Of a DNA stretch of 64,000 nucleotides, positions 55,511-64,000 are shown one piece after another (positions within the stretch are counted from its first letter, which is position 1; each line of letters starts with the position of its first letter). The stretch comes from Pseudomonas mucidolens (GTDB lineage Bacteria; Pseudomonadota; Gammaproteobacteria; Pseudomonadales; Pseudomonadaceae), in the NCBI RefSeq assembly GCF_900106045.1, contig NZ_LT629802.1:434001-498000 (forward strand), read 5' to 3'. The translations under genes and the position numbers were made by a program. The notes under the pieces are model-generated. The model had not been told where the DNA came from. It was given only the letters and a program-made list of their open reading frames with translations, and ran no database searches.

Positions 55511-55649
55511 AAAGGCGTGATGAGTCGATTTATTCGACGTTTGTGCTGTCCTAGTGGCTGGCGTCGTCATTCTTTCGTTAAAAATGTTTTAGAGAATGAA
55601 AAAACAGTTGCCTGGCCGGATTGGCAACCTGAGGAGTAAGCACTAGAGT

Positions 55650-56105
55650 ATGCGCGCGCAAAATGGGGATCAGTCGTTCGTACATCGCTGTCGCGTTTAT
55701 TACGAAGACACCGATGCTGGCGGCATCGTTTATTACGTTAATTACCTGAAGTTCATGGAACGGGCTCGAACCGAGCGGCTACGGGAGCTGGGCTTTGCCC
55801 AGTCCGCGCTGGCGGGTGAGGACCTGTTATTCGTCGTGCATTCCAGCGAGGCCCGTTATCACGCGCCGGCGCGGCTGGACGATGAGTTGCTGGTCAGTGC
55901 AGAAGTAATCGAATTGAACCGTGTCAGCTTGCGCTTCAAACAGCAGGTCAGGCGGGCTACGGATGCAACGCTGCTCTGTGAGGGGCAGTTCCTGGTGGCG
56001 TGTGTGCGCACCAACAGTTTGAAACCCAGGGCCATTCCCGAAACTCTACGTGCGGCCTTTGCCAACGTGAGCGGCGCGGGTAAACAATCAGAGCAGGAGA
56101 TTTAG
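55650..56105 (+). CDS. ybgC: Tol-Pal-associated acyl-CoA thioesterase YbgC
   Basis: A 151-residue hot-dog-fold thioesterase, first gene of the tol-pal cluster. The catalytic Asp is in [20 protein letters not shown]. The family hydrolyses short-chain or acyl-ACP thioesters and may link phospholipid metabolism to envelope constriction. One base separates it from tolQ. Confidence 0.94.
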   Translation: MRAQNGDQSFVHRCRVYYEDTDAGGIVYYVNYLKFMERARTERLRELGFAQSALAGEDLLFVVHSSEARYHAPARLDDELLVSAEVIELNRVSLRFKQQVRRATDATLLCEGQFLVACVRTNSLKPRAIPETLRAAFANVSGAGKQSEQEI

Positions 56106-56106
56106 C

Positions 56107-56802
56107 GTGGAACCTACCGTCGTCGACCATACCTCCATGTGGAGCCTGGTCAGCAATGCCAGTGTCGTGGTTCAACTGGTAATGCTGACCCTGGTAGCCG
56201 CATCGGTTACCTCATGGGTCATGATTTTTCAGCGCAGCAACCTGCTGCGCGCCGGTCGACGTGCCCTGGAGAGCTTCGAGGAGCGCTTCTGGTCAGGTAT
56301 CGATCTGTCCAAGCTGTATCGTCAGGCCGGCAGTAACCCGGACCCGGATTCGGGCGTCGAGCAGATCTTCCGTGCAGGCTTCAAGGAGTTCTCCCGTCTG
56401 CGTCAGCAGCCGGGTGTCGATCCTGAAGCGGTCATGGAGGGTGTGGCGCGTGCGATGCGCGTTGCGATTTCCCGTGAAGAAGAAAAGCTGGAACAGAGCC
56501 TGCCCTTTCTCGCCACTGTAGGTTCGGTCAGCCCGTATATCGGCCTGTTCGGCACCGTGTGGGGGATCATGAACTCCTTCCGTGGACTGGCCCAGGCTCA
56601 GCAGGCAACGCTGGCGACCGTGGCGCCGGGCATTGCCGAAGCCTTGATCGCTACAGCCATCGGCTTGTTCGCTGCCATCCCCGCGGTAATCGCCTACAAC
56701 CGTTTTGCCGCGCGCGGCGAAAACCTGATCGGCCGTTACTACACCTTCGCCGATGAGTTCCAGGCGATCCTGCACCGTAAAGTGCATACCAGCGAAGAAT
56801 AA
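56107..56802 (+). CDS. tolQ: Tol-Pal proton-channel subunit TolQ
   Basis: Inner-membrane protein of 231 residues which, with TolR, converts proton-motive force to work on TolA. Three helices are visible: near 20-40, 138-160 (FLATVGSVSPYIGLFGTVWG) and 172-195 (AEALIATAIGLFAAIPAVIA). The start is GTG 56107. Confidence 0.96.
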   Translation: MEPTVVDHTSMWSLVSNASVVVQLVMLTLVAASVTSWVMIFQRSNLLRAGRRALESFEERFWSGIDLSKLYRQAGSNPDPDSGVEQIFRAGFKEFSRLRQQPGVDPEAVMEGVARAMRVAISREEEKLEQSLPFLATVGSVSPYIGLFGTVWGIMNSFRGLAQAQQATLATVAPGIAEALIATAIGLFAAIPAVIAYNRFAARGENLIGRYYTFADEFQAILHRKVHTSEE

Positions 56803-56816
56803 GCAGGTAATTCCCG

Positions 56817-57278
56817 ATGGCTTTAATCACTCGAGCTCGAACCAAGCGCAAGCCGGTCGCCGAGATGAACGTCGTACCCTACATCGACGTGATGCTGGTG
56901 TTGCTGGTCATCTTCATGGTGACCGCGCCCATGCTTAACCAGGGTGTGAAGGTTGATTTGCCCAAGGTTTCCAGTGAAGCCTTGCCGCAGGACAACAACA
57001 CCCAGGTGCTGACCATTTCGATCAAGTCTGACAAGACCTATTACTGGAACCTTGGCAGCGAAGTCGATACGCAGAAGCAACAGGACAAGGCCATGACCTT
57101 GCCGCAAATGACCGATGCCGTGACGAAGATCATTCGCGCCGGCAACGAAGGCGGCAAACAGACTCAGGTCTTCATCCGCGGTGACAAGTCTGTCGACTAT
57201 GGCTCTGTGATGGGCGCCATGGGCGGACTGCAGCAGGCCGGGGTCGGTAATGTTGGCTTGATTACCGAGGCGCCCTGA
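56817..57278 (+). CDS. tolR: Tol-Pal proton-channel subunit TolR
   Basis: A 153-residue ExbD/TolR protein with one N-terminal membrane helix that carries the essential Asp in VVPYIDVMLVLLVIFMVTAP, then a periplasmic domain. Its TGA overlaps the tolA ATG (TGATG). Confidence 0.96.
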   Translation: MALITRARTKRKPVAEMNVVPYIDVMLVLLVIFMVTAPMLNQGVKVDLPKVSSEALPQDNNTQVLTISIKSDKTYYWNLGSEVDTQKQQDKAMTLPQMTDAVTKIIRAGNEGGKQTQVFIRGDKSVDYGSVMGAMGGLQQAGVGNVGLITEAP

Positions 57279-58327
57279 TGCAGCAACAGCGAGAGCCGTC
57301 CGCCTCGGAAAGCTACTTCTGGCCTAGTGTCTGGGCAATTGCCCTGCACATTCTGGTGTTTGGCATGCTGTTCGTCAGTTTTGCGATGACGCCGGAGCTG
57401 CCGCCATCCAAGCCGATTGTGCAAGCGACCCTGTACCAGCTGAAATCGAAAAGCCAGGCGACCACCCAGACCAATCAGAAGATTGCGGGTGAGGCCAAGA
57501 AGACGGCTGCGCGTCAGACAGAAGTCGAGCAGATGGAACAGAAAAAGGTCGAGCAGGAAGCCGTGAAGGCGGCTGCGGAACAAAAGAAAGAAGAGGCGGC
57601 TCAAAAGGCCGAGGAATCGAAAAAGGCTGACGAGGCAAAGAAAGCCGACGAGGCTAAAAAAGCTGATGAAGCCAAGAAAGCCGAGAATGCTGCCGAAACC
57701 AAAAAGGCTGAAGAGAAAAAACTGGCTGATATAGCCAAGAAAAAATCTGAAGAAGAGGCCAAGAAAAAGGCCGCTGAAGAAGCCAAGAAAAAGATTGTCG
57801 AAGACGCGAAGAAGAAAGCCGCGCAGGACGCCAAGAAAAAAGCCGAAGCCGACGAAGCGAAGAAGAAAATCGCCGATGCCGCGAAGAAGAAAGCTGCCGC
57901 CGATGCCTCCAAGAAAAAGGCTCAGGAAGCGGCACGTAAATCCGCCGAAGATAAAAAGGCTCAGGCTTTGGCTGATTTGCTCTCCGACACGCCGCAGCGT
58001 CAACAGGCCTTGGCCGATGAGCGTGGTGATGAGGTCGCGGGCAGTTTCGATGATCTGATTCGGGCTCGGGCAGCAGAAGGCTGGACACGTCCACCTTCGG
58101 CACGCAAAGGCATGACAGTAGTGCTGCAGATCGGCATGTTGCCGGACGGCACGGTGACCACGGTCAACGTGTCCAAGTCCAGCGGCGATGGTTCGTTCGA
58201 CAGTTCCGCGGTTGCAGCGGTCAAGAATATTGGCCGGTTGACCGAGATGCAGGGAATGAAACCAAGTGACTTCGCTCCCTATCGTTCATTCAAGATGACA
58301 TTCACACCTGAGGATCTAGCCTTGTGA
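57278..58327 (+). CDS. tolA: Tol-Pal bridging protein TolA
   Basis: A 349-residue protein that spans the periplasm. The membrane helix [20 protein letters not shown] is at residues 14-33. A long Lys/Ala/Glu helix follows (about 60-230), with three perfect tandem DEAKKA units near residues 112-130. The C-terminal domain (about 245-349), which binds TolB/Pal, is intact and TonB-like ([20 protein letters not shown]). The end overlaps tolB by four bases. Confidence 0.95.
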   Translation: MQQQREPSASESYFWPSVWAIALHILVFGMLFVSFAMTPELPPSKPIVQATLYQLKSKSQATTQTNQKIAGEAKKTAARQTEVEQMEQKKVEQEAVKAAAEQKKEEAAQKAEESKKADEAKKADEAKKADEAKKAENAAETKKAEEKKLADIAKKKSEEEAKKKAAEEAKKKIVEDAKKKAAQDAKKKAEADEAKKKIADAAKKKAAADASKKKAQEAARKSAEDKKAQALADLLSDTPQRQQALADERGDEVAGSFDDLIRARAAEGWTRPPSARKGMTVVLQIGMLPDGTVTTVNVSKSSGDGSFDSSAVAAVKNIGRLTEMQGMKPSDFAPYRSFKMTFTPEDLAL

Positions 58328-59625
58328 GAAACCTTCTTCGAGGAATGCTTGTCGTTATTTGCTGTATGGCAGGCATAGCGGCGGCCGATGAAAAGAATAT
58401 TTTGGTCACCAGTGGCAGCGACCGGGCGACGCCGATCGCGGTAGTGCCGTTTGGTTGGCAGGGCGGCAGCGTGCTGCCGGAGGACATGGCGGAGATTATT
58501 GGTAACGACCTGCGCAACTCGGGTTATTACGCGCCAATCCCGAAACAGAACATGATCAGCCAACCGACCCAAGGCAGCGAAGTCATCTATCGTGACTGGA
58601 AAGCCTTGGGCGCCCAGTACCTGATGGTCGGCAGCATCGTTCCGGCCGGTGGTCGCCTGCAGGTGCAATACGCGCTGTTCAACGTGGCCACCGAGCAGCA
58701 AGTGCTGACGGGTAGTGTTTCGGGAAGTGTCGATCAACTCAGGGACATGGCGCACTACATTGCCGACCAATCGTTTGAAAAGCTGGTTGGTATCAAAGGT
58801 GCGTTCTCTACCCGCCTGCTGTATGTGACCGCCGAGCGTTTTTCGGTCAACAACACGCGTTACACCTTGCAGCGCTCGGACTACGACGGTGCTCGCGCCG
58901 TGACCTTGTTGCAATCGCGCGAGCCTATCCTGTCGCCGCGTTTTGCGCCGGATGGCAAGCGGATTGCCTATGTGTCCTTTGAACAGAAGCGTCCGCGTAT
59001 CTTCGTGCAACACATCGATACCGGTCGTCGCGAGCAGATCACCAACTTCGAAGGCCTGAACGGCGCACCTGCCTGGTCGCCGGATGGTAATCGTCTGGCA
59101 TTCGTGCTGTCCAAGGACGGTAACCCGGATATCTATGTGATGAACCTCGGTTCGCGCCAGATCACCCGTGTCACTTCCGGTCCCGGCATTAATACCGAAC
59201 CGTTCTGGGGCAAGGATGGCTCAACCATCTACTTCACCTCCGACCGTGGCGGCAAGCCACAGATCTATAAGAGCAGTGTCAACGGCGGTGCTGCCGAGCG
59301 TGTGACCTTTATCGGTAACTACAACGCCAATCCGAAGCTTTCGGCTGATGAAAAGACCTTGGTTATGATCCATCGCCAGGAAGGTTTCACTAATTTCAAG
59401 GTGGCGGCCCAGGATTTGCAGCGTGGTAGTGTAAAGATCCTTACAGACAGCACTCTTGATGAGTCGCCTACTGTTGCGCCCAACGGCACCATGGTAATCT
59501 ACGCCACCCGCCAGCAGGGCCGGGGAGTCTTGATGCTCGTGTCCATTAACGGACGCGTAAGGCTCCCGCTTCCTACCGCACAAGGCGAAGTCAGAGAACC
59601 GTCCTGGTCCCCTTACCTGAACTGA
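58324..59625 (+). CDS. tolB: Tol-Pal periplasmic protein TolB
   Basis: A 433-residue periplasmic beta-propeller that binds Pal and TolA. It starts at GTG 58324 with a signal peptide ([20 protein letters not shown], cleavage near residue 21). The N-terminal TolB domain is followed by propeller repeats with [40 protein letters not shown] and [19 protein letters not shown]. Confidence 0.96.
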   Translation: MRNLLRGMLVVICCMAGIAAADEKNILVTSGSDRATPIAVVPFGWQGGSVLPEDMAEIIGNDLRNSGYYAPIPKQNMISQPTQGSEVIYRDWKALGAQYLMVGSIVPAGGRLQVQYALFNVATEQQVLTGSVSGSVDQLRDMAHYIADQSFEKLVGIKGAFSTRLLYVTAERFSVNNTRYTLQRSDYDGARAVTLLQSREPILSPRFAPDGKRIAYVSFEQKRPRIFVQHIDTGRREQITNFEGLNGAPAWSPDGNRLAFVLSKDGNPDIYVMNLGSRQITRVTSGPGINTEPFWGKDGSTIYFTSDRGGKPQIYKSSVNGGAAERVTFIGNYNANPKLSADEKTLVMIHRQEGFTNFKVAAQDLQRGSVKILTDSTLDESPTVAPNGTMVIYATRQQGRGVLMLVSINGRVRLPLPTAQGEVREPSWSPYLN

Positions 59626-59680
59626 CGCGGCGCTACAAAAAGAAGTACTTAACACACTGGGGTTCATTAGGAGTTTCACG

Positions 59681-60181
59681 ATGGAAATGCTGAAGTTTGG
59701 TAAGTTTGCTGCTCTGGCTCTGGCTCTGTCCGTAGCCGTTGGTTGCTCGTCCAAAGGCGGCGACAATGCCGGTGAAGGCGCAGCTGTTGATCCAAACGCT
59801 GGTTACGGCGCTAACACTGGTGCAGTTGACGGCTCCCTGAGCGAAGAAGCGGCTCTGCGCGCTATCACCACTTTTTACTTCGAATACGACAGTTCGGACC
59901 TGAAGCCAGAGGCCATGCGCGCTCTGGACGTTCACGCCAAGGACCTGAAAGCAAACGGCGCTCGCGTTGTTCTGGAAGGCAACACCGACGAACGTGGTAC
60001 TCGTGAGTACAACATGGCACTGGGCGAGCGTCGTGCGAAAGCCGTTCAGCGTTACCTGGTACTGCAAGGCGTTTCCCCAGCTCAGCTGGAACTGGTTTCC
60101 TACGGTGAAGAGCGTCCAGTTGCTACCGGCAACGACGAGCAATCCTGGGCTCAAAACCGTCGCGTCGAACTGCGTAAGTAA
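59681..60181 (+). CDS. pal: Peptidoglycan-associated lipoprotein Pal
   Basis: A 166-residue outer-membrane lipoprotein. The signal sequence ends at a lipobox SVAVGC (Cys22). After a flexible linker, the OmpA-like domain has [17 protein letters not shown] and the peptidoglycan-binding motif [31 protein letters not shown] precedes the ATG. Confidence 0.96.
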   Translation: MEMLKFGKFAALALALSVAVGCSSKGGDNAGEGAAVDPNAGYGANTGAVDGSLSEEAALRAITTFYFEYDSSDLKPEAMRALDVHAKDLKANGARVVLEGNTDERGTREYNMALGERRAKAVQRYLVLQGVSPAQLELVSYGEERPVATGNDEQSWAQNRRVELRK

Positions 60182-60187
60182 TTCGTC

Positions 60188-61012
60188 ATGCGAACGTGCC
60201 GTCGTGTTGTAACCGTATTGGCTCTCAGCCTCGCACCGTTTGCGGTGTGGGCTGAGGTTCCCGTGGAAGATAGCAACTCTGGCTATAACAATAGTGGGAG
60301 CAGCTATCCACCAGCAGGTTATGGCACGAACGGTGCCTATGCCGGGGGAGGGGTTTCGACCCCTGTCTCGGCACAGGGCGAGCTGTTCAACCAACTGCAG
60401 CGCATGCAGGATCAATTGGCGCAGCAGCGAGGCGCGATTGAAGTTCTGCAAAATGAAGTGAATCGTCTGAAGCAAGAAGGCCTGGAGCGATACCAGGATC
60501 TTGATCGGCGTATAGGGACCGGCGTTACACCTGCCGCCACTCCTGAGAATTCTCCTGCCGATGGCGCCGCAAGCGCCGTCGGTGGTGCTGCCGCAGGTGC
60601 CAGCCAGGCGCCTGCCGCCAGCAGTGAACCGGCTGATCCGGCCAAGGAAAAGCTGTATTACGACGCAGCCTTCGACCTGATCAAAGCCAAGGATTTTGAC
60701 AAGGCCAGCAAGGCGTTCACCGCTTTCCTGGGTCGTTACCCGAACAGTCAGTACGCTGGCAACGCCCAGTACTGGTTGGGTGAAGTCAACCTGGCCAAGG
60801 GTGATCTGCAAGGCGCGGGCCAGGCGTTCGCCAAGGTCAGCCAGCTCTACCCCAAGCATTCTAAGGTGCCTGACTCGTTGTACAAACTGGCTGATGTAGA
60901 GCGCCGCCTGAGTCATACCGACAAGGTCAAAGGCATTCTGCAGCAAGTGGTGGCCCAATATCCGGGCACATCCGCCGCGCAGTTGGCCCAGCGGGACCTG
61001 CAGCGCTTGTAA
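60188..61012 (+). CDS. cpoB: Cell-division coordinator CpoB (YbgF)
   Basis: A 274-residue periplasmic protein. The signal peptide ends near VWAEV (residue 21). A trimerising coiled coil (LFNQLQRMQDQLAQQRGAIE) is followed by a Pro/Ala linker and TPR repeats (AKDFDKASKAFTAFLGRYPN, then two more). CpoB coordinates PBP1B and Tol during division. It is the last gene of the tol-pal cluster and ends at a terminator. Confidence 0.94.
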   Translation: MRTCRRVVTVLALSLAPFAVWAEVPVEDSNSGYNNSGSSYPPAGYGTNGAYAGGGVSTPVSAQGELFNQLQRMQDQLAQQRGAIEVLQNEVNRLKQEGLERYQDLDRRIGTGVTPAATPENSPADGAASAVGGAAAGASQAPAASSEPADPAKEKLYYDAAFDLIKAKDFDKASKAFTAFLGRYPNSQYAGNAQYWLGEVNLAKGDLQGAGQAFAKVSQLYPKHSKVPDSLYKLADVERRLSHTDKVKGILQQVVAQYPGTSAAQLAQRDLQRL

Positions 61013-61034
61013 GCGAGGCTATCGCGTTTGGAAG

Positions 61035-61060
61035 AAACCCGCACTTGTCGCGGGTTTTTT
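61035..61060 (+). terminator. Terminator after cpoB
   Basis: ACCCGC/GCGGGT stem with an A/G-rich lead and six T. Confidence 0.8.
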
Positions 61061-61063
61061 CGT

Positions 61064-61069
61064 TAGAAT
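61064..61069 (+). promoter_or_regulatory. Candidate -10 for queE-queC
   Basis: TAGAAT directly after the cpoB terminator, about 109 bases before queE. The -35 is weak. I found no preQ1-riboswitch-like fold in the leader. Confidence 0.35.
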
Positions 61070-61177
61070 CCACGCCCTTTTATGAAATACGCTTTTTGGG
61101 GTTCACGCTTTGCCGGGATCCCTTGAAGTGCCTGACGGAGGCGGACAGCCTGTTTAGCTGTTACGCCCGTGGCGATT

Positions 61178-61825
61178 ATGCAAGACACATTACGCATCAC
61201 CGAAGTTTTTTACTCGTTACAGGGTGAAACGCGCACCGCTGGCCTGCCCACAGTATTCGTGCGCCTCACCGGTTGCCCGTTGCGTTGCCAGTACTGTGAC
61301 AGCGCCTACGCCTTCACTGGTGGCACCGTGCGCACCCTTGACGACATTCTGGAGCAGGTTGCCAGTTATCGCCCGCGTTACGTCTGTGTGACAGGCGGCG
61401 AACCGTTGGCCCAGCCGAATGCTATCGCGTTGCTCAAGCAACTGTGTGACGCCGGTTATGAGGTGTCCCTGGAAACCAGCGGCGCGCTGGACATTTCAGC
61501 GGTTGATCCGCGGGTCAGTCGGGTTGTCGACCTCAAGACACCCGGCTCCAAGGAAGTCAATCGCAACCGCTACGAGAACCTCGACCTGCTGACGGCCAAC
61601 GACCAGGTCAAGTTCGTCATCTGTTCGCGTGAGGACTATGACTGGGCCAGCTCCAAGCTGATCCAGTACGGCCTGGACCGGCGCGCGGGTGAAGTCTTGT
61701 TCTCCCCAAGCCATCATGACTTGAACGCTCGCGATCTTGCTGATTGGGTGGTTGCGGACAACCTGCCGGTGCGCCTGCAATTGCAGCTGCATAAATACCT
61801 TTGGAACGACGAGCCGGGACGCTGA
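61178..61825 (+). CDS. queE: 7-carboxy-7-deazaguanine synthase
   Basis: A radical-SAM enzyme in queuosine synthesis, converting 6-carboxytetrahydropterin to 7-carboxy-7-deazaguanine. The 215 residues include the cluster motif CPLRCQYC (C-x3-C-x2-C), EVFYSLQGE at the N-terminus and [15 protein letters not shown] 61178 is preferred over GTG 61169. One base lies between its TGA and queC. Confidence 0.95.
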   Translation: MQDTLRITEVFYSLQGETRTAGLPTVFVRLTGCPLRCQYCDSAYAFTGGTVRTLDDILEQVASYRPRYVCVTGGEPLAQPNAIALLKQLCDAGYEVSLETSGALDISAVDPRVSRVVDLKTPGSKEVNRNRYENLDLLTANDQVKFVICSREDYDWASSKLIQYGLDRRAGEVLFSPSHHDLNARDLADWVVADNLPVRLQLQLHKYLWNDEPGR

Positions 61826-61826
61826 A

Positions 61827-62516
61827 ATGACTGAGCAAACGATCGAACAAAAACGCGCCGTAATCCTGTTGTCCGGCGGTCTCGACTCTGCCACTGTCGT
61901 CGCGCTGGCGCGTGCGGAGGGCTACAGCTGTTACACCATGAGTTTTGATTATGGTCAGCGTTCCCGTGCCGAGTTGGATGCCGCCGCCCGCGTTGCCCGC
62001 GACCTGGGTGTGGTCGAGCACAAGGTCATTGGCCTGAACCTCAACGGTATCGGCGGCTCAGCCTTGACCGACAGTGCCATCGACGTGCCTGAGTCGCCCA
62101 CCGAGGGCATTCCGGTTACCTACGTACCGGCACGCAACACCGTGTTCCTGTCCCTGGCGCTGGGTTGGGCAGAAGTGATCAACGCTCGTGACATCTTCAT
62201 CGGCGTCAACGCCGTGGATTACTCGGGGTATCCGGACTGCCGTCCCGAATTTGTCGAGTCCTTCGAGCGCATGGCTAACCTGGCGACTAAAGCCGGCGTG
62301 GAAGGAGAGGGTTTCCGCATCCTGGCGCCGCTTCAGAATCTGAGCAAGGCCGATATCATCAAGGCGGGTGTCGGGCTGGGCGTCGATTACTCGCTGACGG
62401 TTTCCTGCTATCAAGCCGACGCAGACGGCCGCGCGTGCGGGAAATGCGACAGCTGCCGACTGCGCGCTGAAGGCTTCCAGGCGGCCGGAATTGAGGACCC
62501 TACGCGTTATTTCTGA
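61827..62516 (+). CDS. queC: 7-cyano-7-deazaguanine synthase
   Basis: ATP-dependent conversion of CDG to preQ0, the step after QueE. The 229-residue protein has the PP-loop [18 protein letters not shown] and a zinc site with four Cys ([17 protein letters not shown]). ATG 61827 is the first after queE; frames further upstream overlap queE. Confidence 0.95.
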   Translation: MTEQTIEQKRAVILLSGGLDSATVVALARAEGYSCYTMSFDYGQRSRAELDAAARVARDLGVVEHKVIGLNLNGIGGSALTDSAIDVPESPTEGIPVTYVPARNTVFLSLALGWAEVINARDIFIGVNAVDYSGYPDCRPEFVESFERMANLATKAGVEGEGFRILAPLQNLSKADIIKAGVGLGVDYSLTVSCYQADADGRACGKCDSCRLRAEGFQAAGIEDPTRYF

Positions 62517-62534
62517 TTTATTTAAAATAAGGTA

Positions 62535-62562
62535 TTGAATAATCCTTAGAAATCAGTATTAT
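62535..62562 (+). promoter_or_regulatory. Sigma-70 promoter of tRNA-Lys
   Basis: TTGAAT and TATTAT separated by 16 bases, followed by a GC-rich discriminator (ACGCGCC), as is usual for stable-RNA promoters. Start predicted near 62569. Confidence 0.75.
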
Positions 62563-62579
62563 ACGCGCCACCACACAGC

Positions 62580-62655
62580 GGGTCGTTAGCTCAGTTGGTA
62601 GAGCAGTTGGCTTTTAACCAATTGGTCGTAGGTTCGAATCCCACACGACCCACCA
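62580..62655 (+). tRNA. tRNA-Lys (TTT anticodon)
   Basis: A 76-base cloverleaf with encoded CCA. Acceptor GGGTCGT pairs with ACGACCC; the D-arm is GCTC/GAGC; the anticodon loop is CTTTTAA with TTT. The T-arm reads GTAGG-TTCGAAT-CCCAC, so its third pair is A-C instead of a Watson-Crick pair. Otherwise it is nearly the same as E. coli tRNA-Lys. Confidence 0.96.
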
Positions 62656-62670
62656 TTTTTGGCGGTTTAG

Positions 62671-62716
62671 AAAATCCGGAAGGCCCACGCAAGTGAGGAT
62701 TTCCGGGTTTTTTTTT
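62671..62716 (+). terminator. Terminator after tRNA-Lys
   Basis: CCGGAA pairs with TTCCGG across about 19 bases and runs into nine T. Confidence 0.75.
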
Positions 62717-62786
62717 GCCTGTTATTTGTTCTGTGGGCTCAATTTGTCTATATTTGAGTCTGTAGAACATATTGCGAGTGGCGATT

Positions 62787-63191
62787 ATGTCTTTGGCTCT
62801 CCAGCCCCAAGTGTTCACCAAGGATCAGTGTGTAAGCGGATTGCGCACGGCAGTGAGCATTCTCGAGAAATGGCAGGCCAGCAGCGACCAGGTCTGTCGC
62901 ATCCTGCGTATCTCACGCAGTACCTACACCCGAGCCAAACAGCGCGGTGGCGAATGGAGCATCGGCTTGGATCACGACCAGATGCAGCGCATCAGTTTTG
63001 TGCTGAATATCCACGCCACGCTGCGCATGGTCTTTGATAATCCCGAGAACGTGTACGGCTTCCCGGGGATGGTGAACGATAACAGTTTCTTCAACGGTCG
63101 AACCCCGCTCGAGATCATGGCTCAGGGCGATATGATTTCTCTGTACGAGACCTTTCGCCGGATTGATGCGCTGCGTGGAGCGCAATGGTGA
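62787..63191 (+). CDS. Xre/MbcA/ParS-family antitoxin
   Basis: A 134-residue antitoxin with an N-terminal Xre-like helix-turn-helix region (QVCRILRISRSTYTRAKQRG) and a C-terminal toxin-binding DUF2384 domain (GRTPLEIMAQGDMISLYETF). The domain binds and blocks RES toxins; the complex usually represses its own promoter. ATG 62787 is chosen; a TTG at 62772 is possible. Its stop overlaps the toxin start. Confidence 0.88.
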   Translation: MSLALQPQVFTKDQCVSGLRTAVSILEKWQASSDQVCRILRISRSTYTRAKQRGGEWSIGLDHDQMQRISFVLNIHATLRMVFDNPENVYGFPGMVNDNSFFNGRTPLEIMAQGDMISLYETFRRIDALRGAQW

Positions 63192-63913
63192 TGTTGGAAC
63201 ACTTGGGTAATCTGGCCGGGGAGCACGTGCAGGCTTATCGGCTGGTCAACTCCAAGTTTCCGCCAATTGCGTTGTTTGATGATGTGGCGGACGCCGATGA
63301 GTTTGAGGTGCTGTATCAGATTCAAGCCCTGACCAATCCCCGGCTGAGCAATCAGATTGGCGCGCTGGAGTTGATACCTCGCCGCGAAATCCCTTTTGGC
63401 ATACCCGGCTGTTCATACGCGATCGCGCCGTTCACGCACATAAATCCCGCCGGGTCGCGATTCAGCGATGGCAGTTTTGGGGTGCTGTACCTGGCTGCGA
63501 CCATGGAAACCGCGCTGGCGGAAGTCCACTACCATCAGAATCAGTATTGGTCGAAGGTGCGCGGTCTGAACTTCGAGCGCTTTGTGTTTCGCGGATTGTC
63601 CGTATCCTTTGTCGACGACTCGATGAAAGATGCGACGCGCATCCCGCGCACCGATCCCATCTACCACCCTGACGACTACGTGCCCGCCCAACGCTTGGGC
63701 GCCGCGCTGAAGAAGGCCGGCTGTCCCGGCCTTCGCTACCTGTCGGTGCGGGCGCCGGGCGACCATTGCTGGGCACTGCTGACACCCCGCGCGGTGTTGT
63801 CGATTGTCCAGGCCGCGCACTACGAGATGATCTGGAACGAGCAGATCACCAGTGTCAGCAAGATAGTAGGACCTGAGCGCTGGGTCTCAGATCCGCCCCT
63901 GAACCAGGATTGA
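63185..63913 (+). CDS. RES-family NAD+-degrading toxin
   Basis: A toxin of about 240 residues. RES-domain toxins of Pseudomonas, Mycobacterium and Photorhabdus break down NAD+ (NAD+ phosphorylase or glycohydrolase activity). The family residues are visible: Arg92 in [10 protein letters not shown], Tyr102 in GVLYLAAT, Glu113 in [11 protein letters not shown] and the Ser in [10 protein letters not shown]. The start may be ATG 63185, GTG 63188 or ATG 63191; GGAG at 63177-63180 best suits 63188. The 3' end overlaps the convergent lldD by 27 bases. Confidence 0.88.
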   Translation: MVMLEHLGNLAGEHVQAYRLVNSKFPPIALFDDVADADEFEVLYQIQALTNPRLSNQIGALELIPRREIPFGIPGCSYAIAPFTHINPAGSRFSDGSFGVLYLAATMETALAEVHYHQNQYWSKVRGLNFERFVFRGLSVSFVDDSMKDATRIPRTDPIYHPDDYVPAQRLGAALKKAGCPGLRYLSVRAPGDHCWALLTPRAVLSIVQAAHYEMIWNEQITSVSKIVGPERWVSDPPLNQD

Positions 63914-64000
63914 TTCATCGATTTGTGCAATCGACGTCACCCCGGTCAGGGTCATCGCCACACGCATTTCCTTGGCGAAAATATCCAGCAGATTTTCCAC
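63887..64000 (-). CDS. lldD: L-lactate dehydrogenase (FMN-type), C-terminal fragment
   Basis: The minus strand from the window edge reads 37 residues to a TGA at 63887: [20 protein letters not shown] followed by [12 protein letters not shown]. This matches the C-terminus of the LldD family of alpha-hydroxy-acid dehydrogenases, where KEM-x-VAMTLTG is conserved. The rest lies beyond the window. LldD oxidises L-lactate to pyruvate at the inner membrane. Confidence 0.8.
   Translation of the reverse strand: MENLLDIFAKEMRVAMTLTGVTSIAQIDESILVQGRI

Noticed and set aside
61061..61177. preQ1 riboswitch before queE
   Set aside because: No recognisable preQ1 aptamer pattern or pseudoknot is visible in the short leader; QueE-QueC lie upstream of preQ1.
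62591..62821. 76-residue minus-strand frame ending GRVGFEPTTNWLKANCSTN
   Set aside because: This peptide comes from reading the tRNA-Lys gene backwards and is a well-known annotation artefact.

Overview
The window is a contiguous piece of chromosome from a member of the Pseudomonas fluorescens group. Support for this: proteins and gene order match what I remember of Pseudomonas chromosomes (edd-glk-gltR-gtrS; sbcB-mvaT-purU; aspS-yebC-ruvCAB-ybgC-tolQRAB-pal-cpoB-queE-queC-tRNA-Lys), the DNA is GC-rich with strong third-position GC, and Pseudomonas-type REP/REPIN palindromes sit between genes. Nearly all of it is core housekeeping DNA. I see no insertion sequence, prophage, integrase or CRISPR array.

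Layout. 1-6.2 kb: the end of edd, then glk, the GltR/GtrS two-component pair for glucose metabolism, a convergent AraC regulator and small genes. 6.2-13.6 kb: a flavin reductase, a secreted trypsin-like protease, and a dicarboxylate permease with the NtrC-type two-component pair that probably controls it through a visible sigma-54 promoter. 13.6-19.7 kb: class I fumarase, a ferredoxin-reductase, an enoyl-CoA hydratase, pyruvate kinase, a TPR-like lipoprotein and a PilZ protein. 19.7-26.4 kb: a six-gene overlapping operon (RDD, SpoIIM-like, DUF4129, DUF4350, MoxR ATPase, DUF58) of unknown function. 26.6-33.6 kb: sbcB, mvaT, purU, a broken Pct-type chemoreceptor and a HerA-like ATPase. 33.7-44.9 kb: dciA, secA, argJ, a Nudix/ThiE-like fusion, a cobalamin adenosyltransferase with a sensor kinase, panE, yajQ and an MscS channel. 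45-50.3 kb: an OprD porin with an internal stop, a HIT protein, slyX, a membrane-anchored cold-shock protein, dps, a ribbon-helix-helix protein and an FmdB zinc ribbon. 50.4-62.5 kb: aspS, yebC, ruvCAB, the tol-pal cluster and queE-queC. 62.6-64 kb: tRNA-Lys, a Xre/RES toxin-antitoxin pair and the 3' end of lldD.

Most notable observations: (i) a near-consensus sigma-54 promoter before the permease, with two 14-bp palindromes AGCG-N6-CGCT spaced 32 bp upstream; (ii) two 98-bp REPINs in opposite orientation, 43 kb apart, whose spacers are homologous as well as their arms; (iii) two disrupted surface-sensing genes, a one-base frameshift in the chemoreceptor and a TGG-to-TGA stop in the porin; (iv) the MoxR/DUF58 operon; (v) the Xre-RES toxin-antitoxin module directly after a tRNA-Lys gene in a known island-integration context. 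I find no convincing wholly new system. The MoxR operon and the permease regulatory region are the best candidates for new biology.
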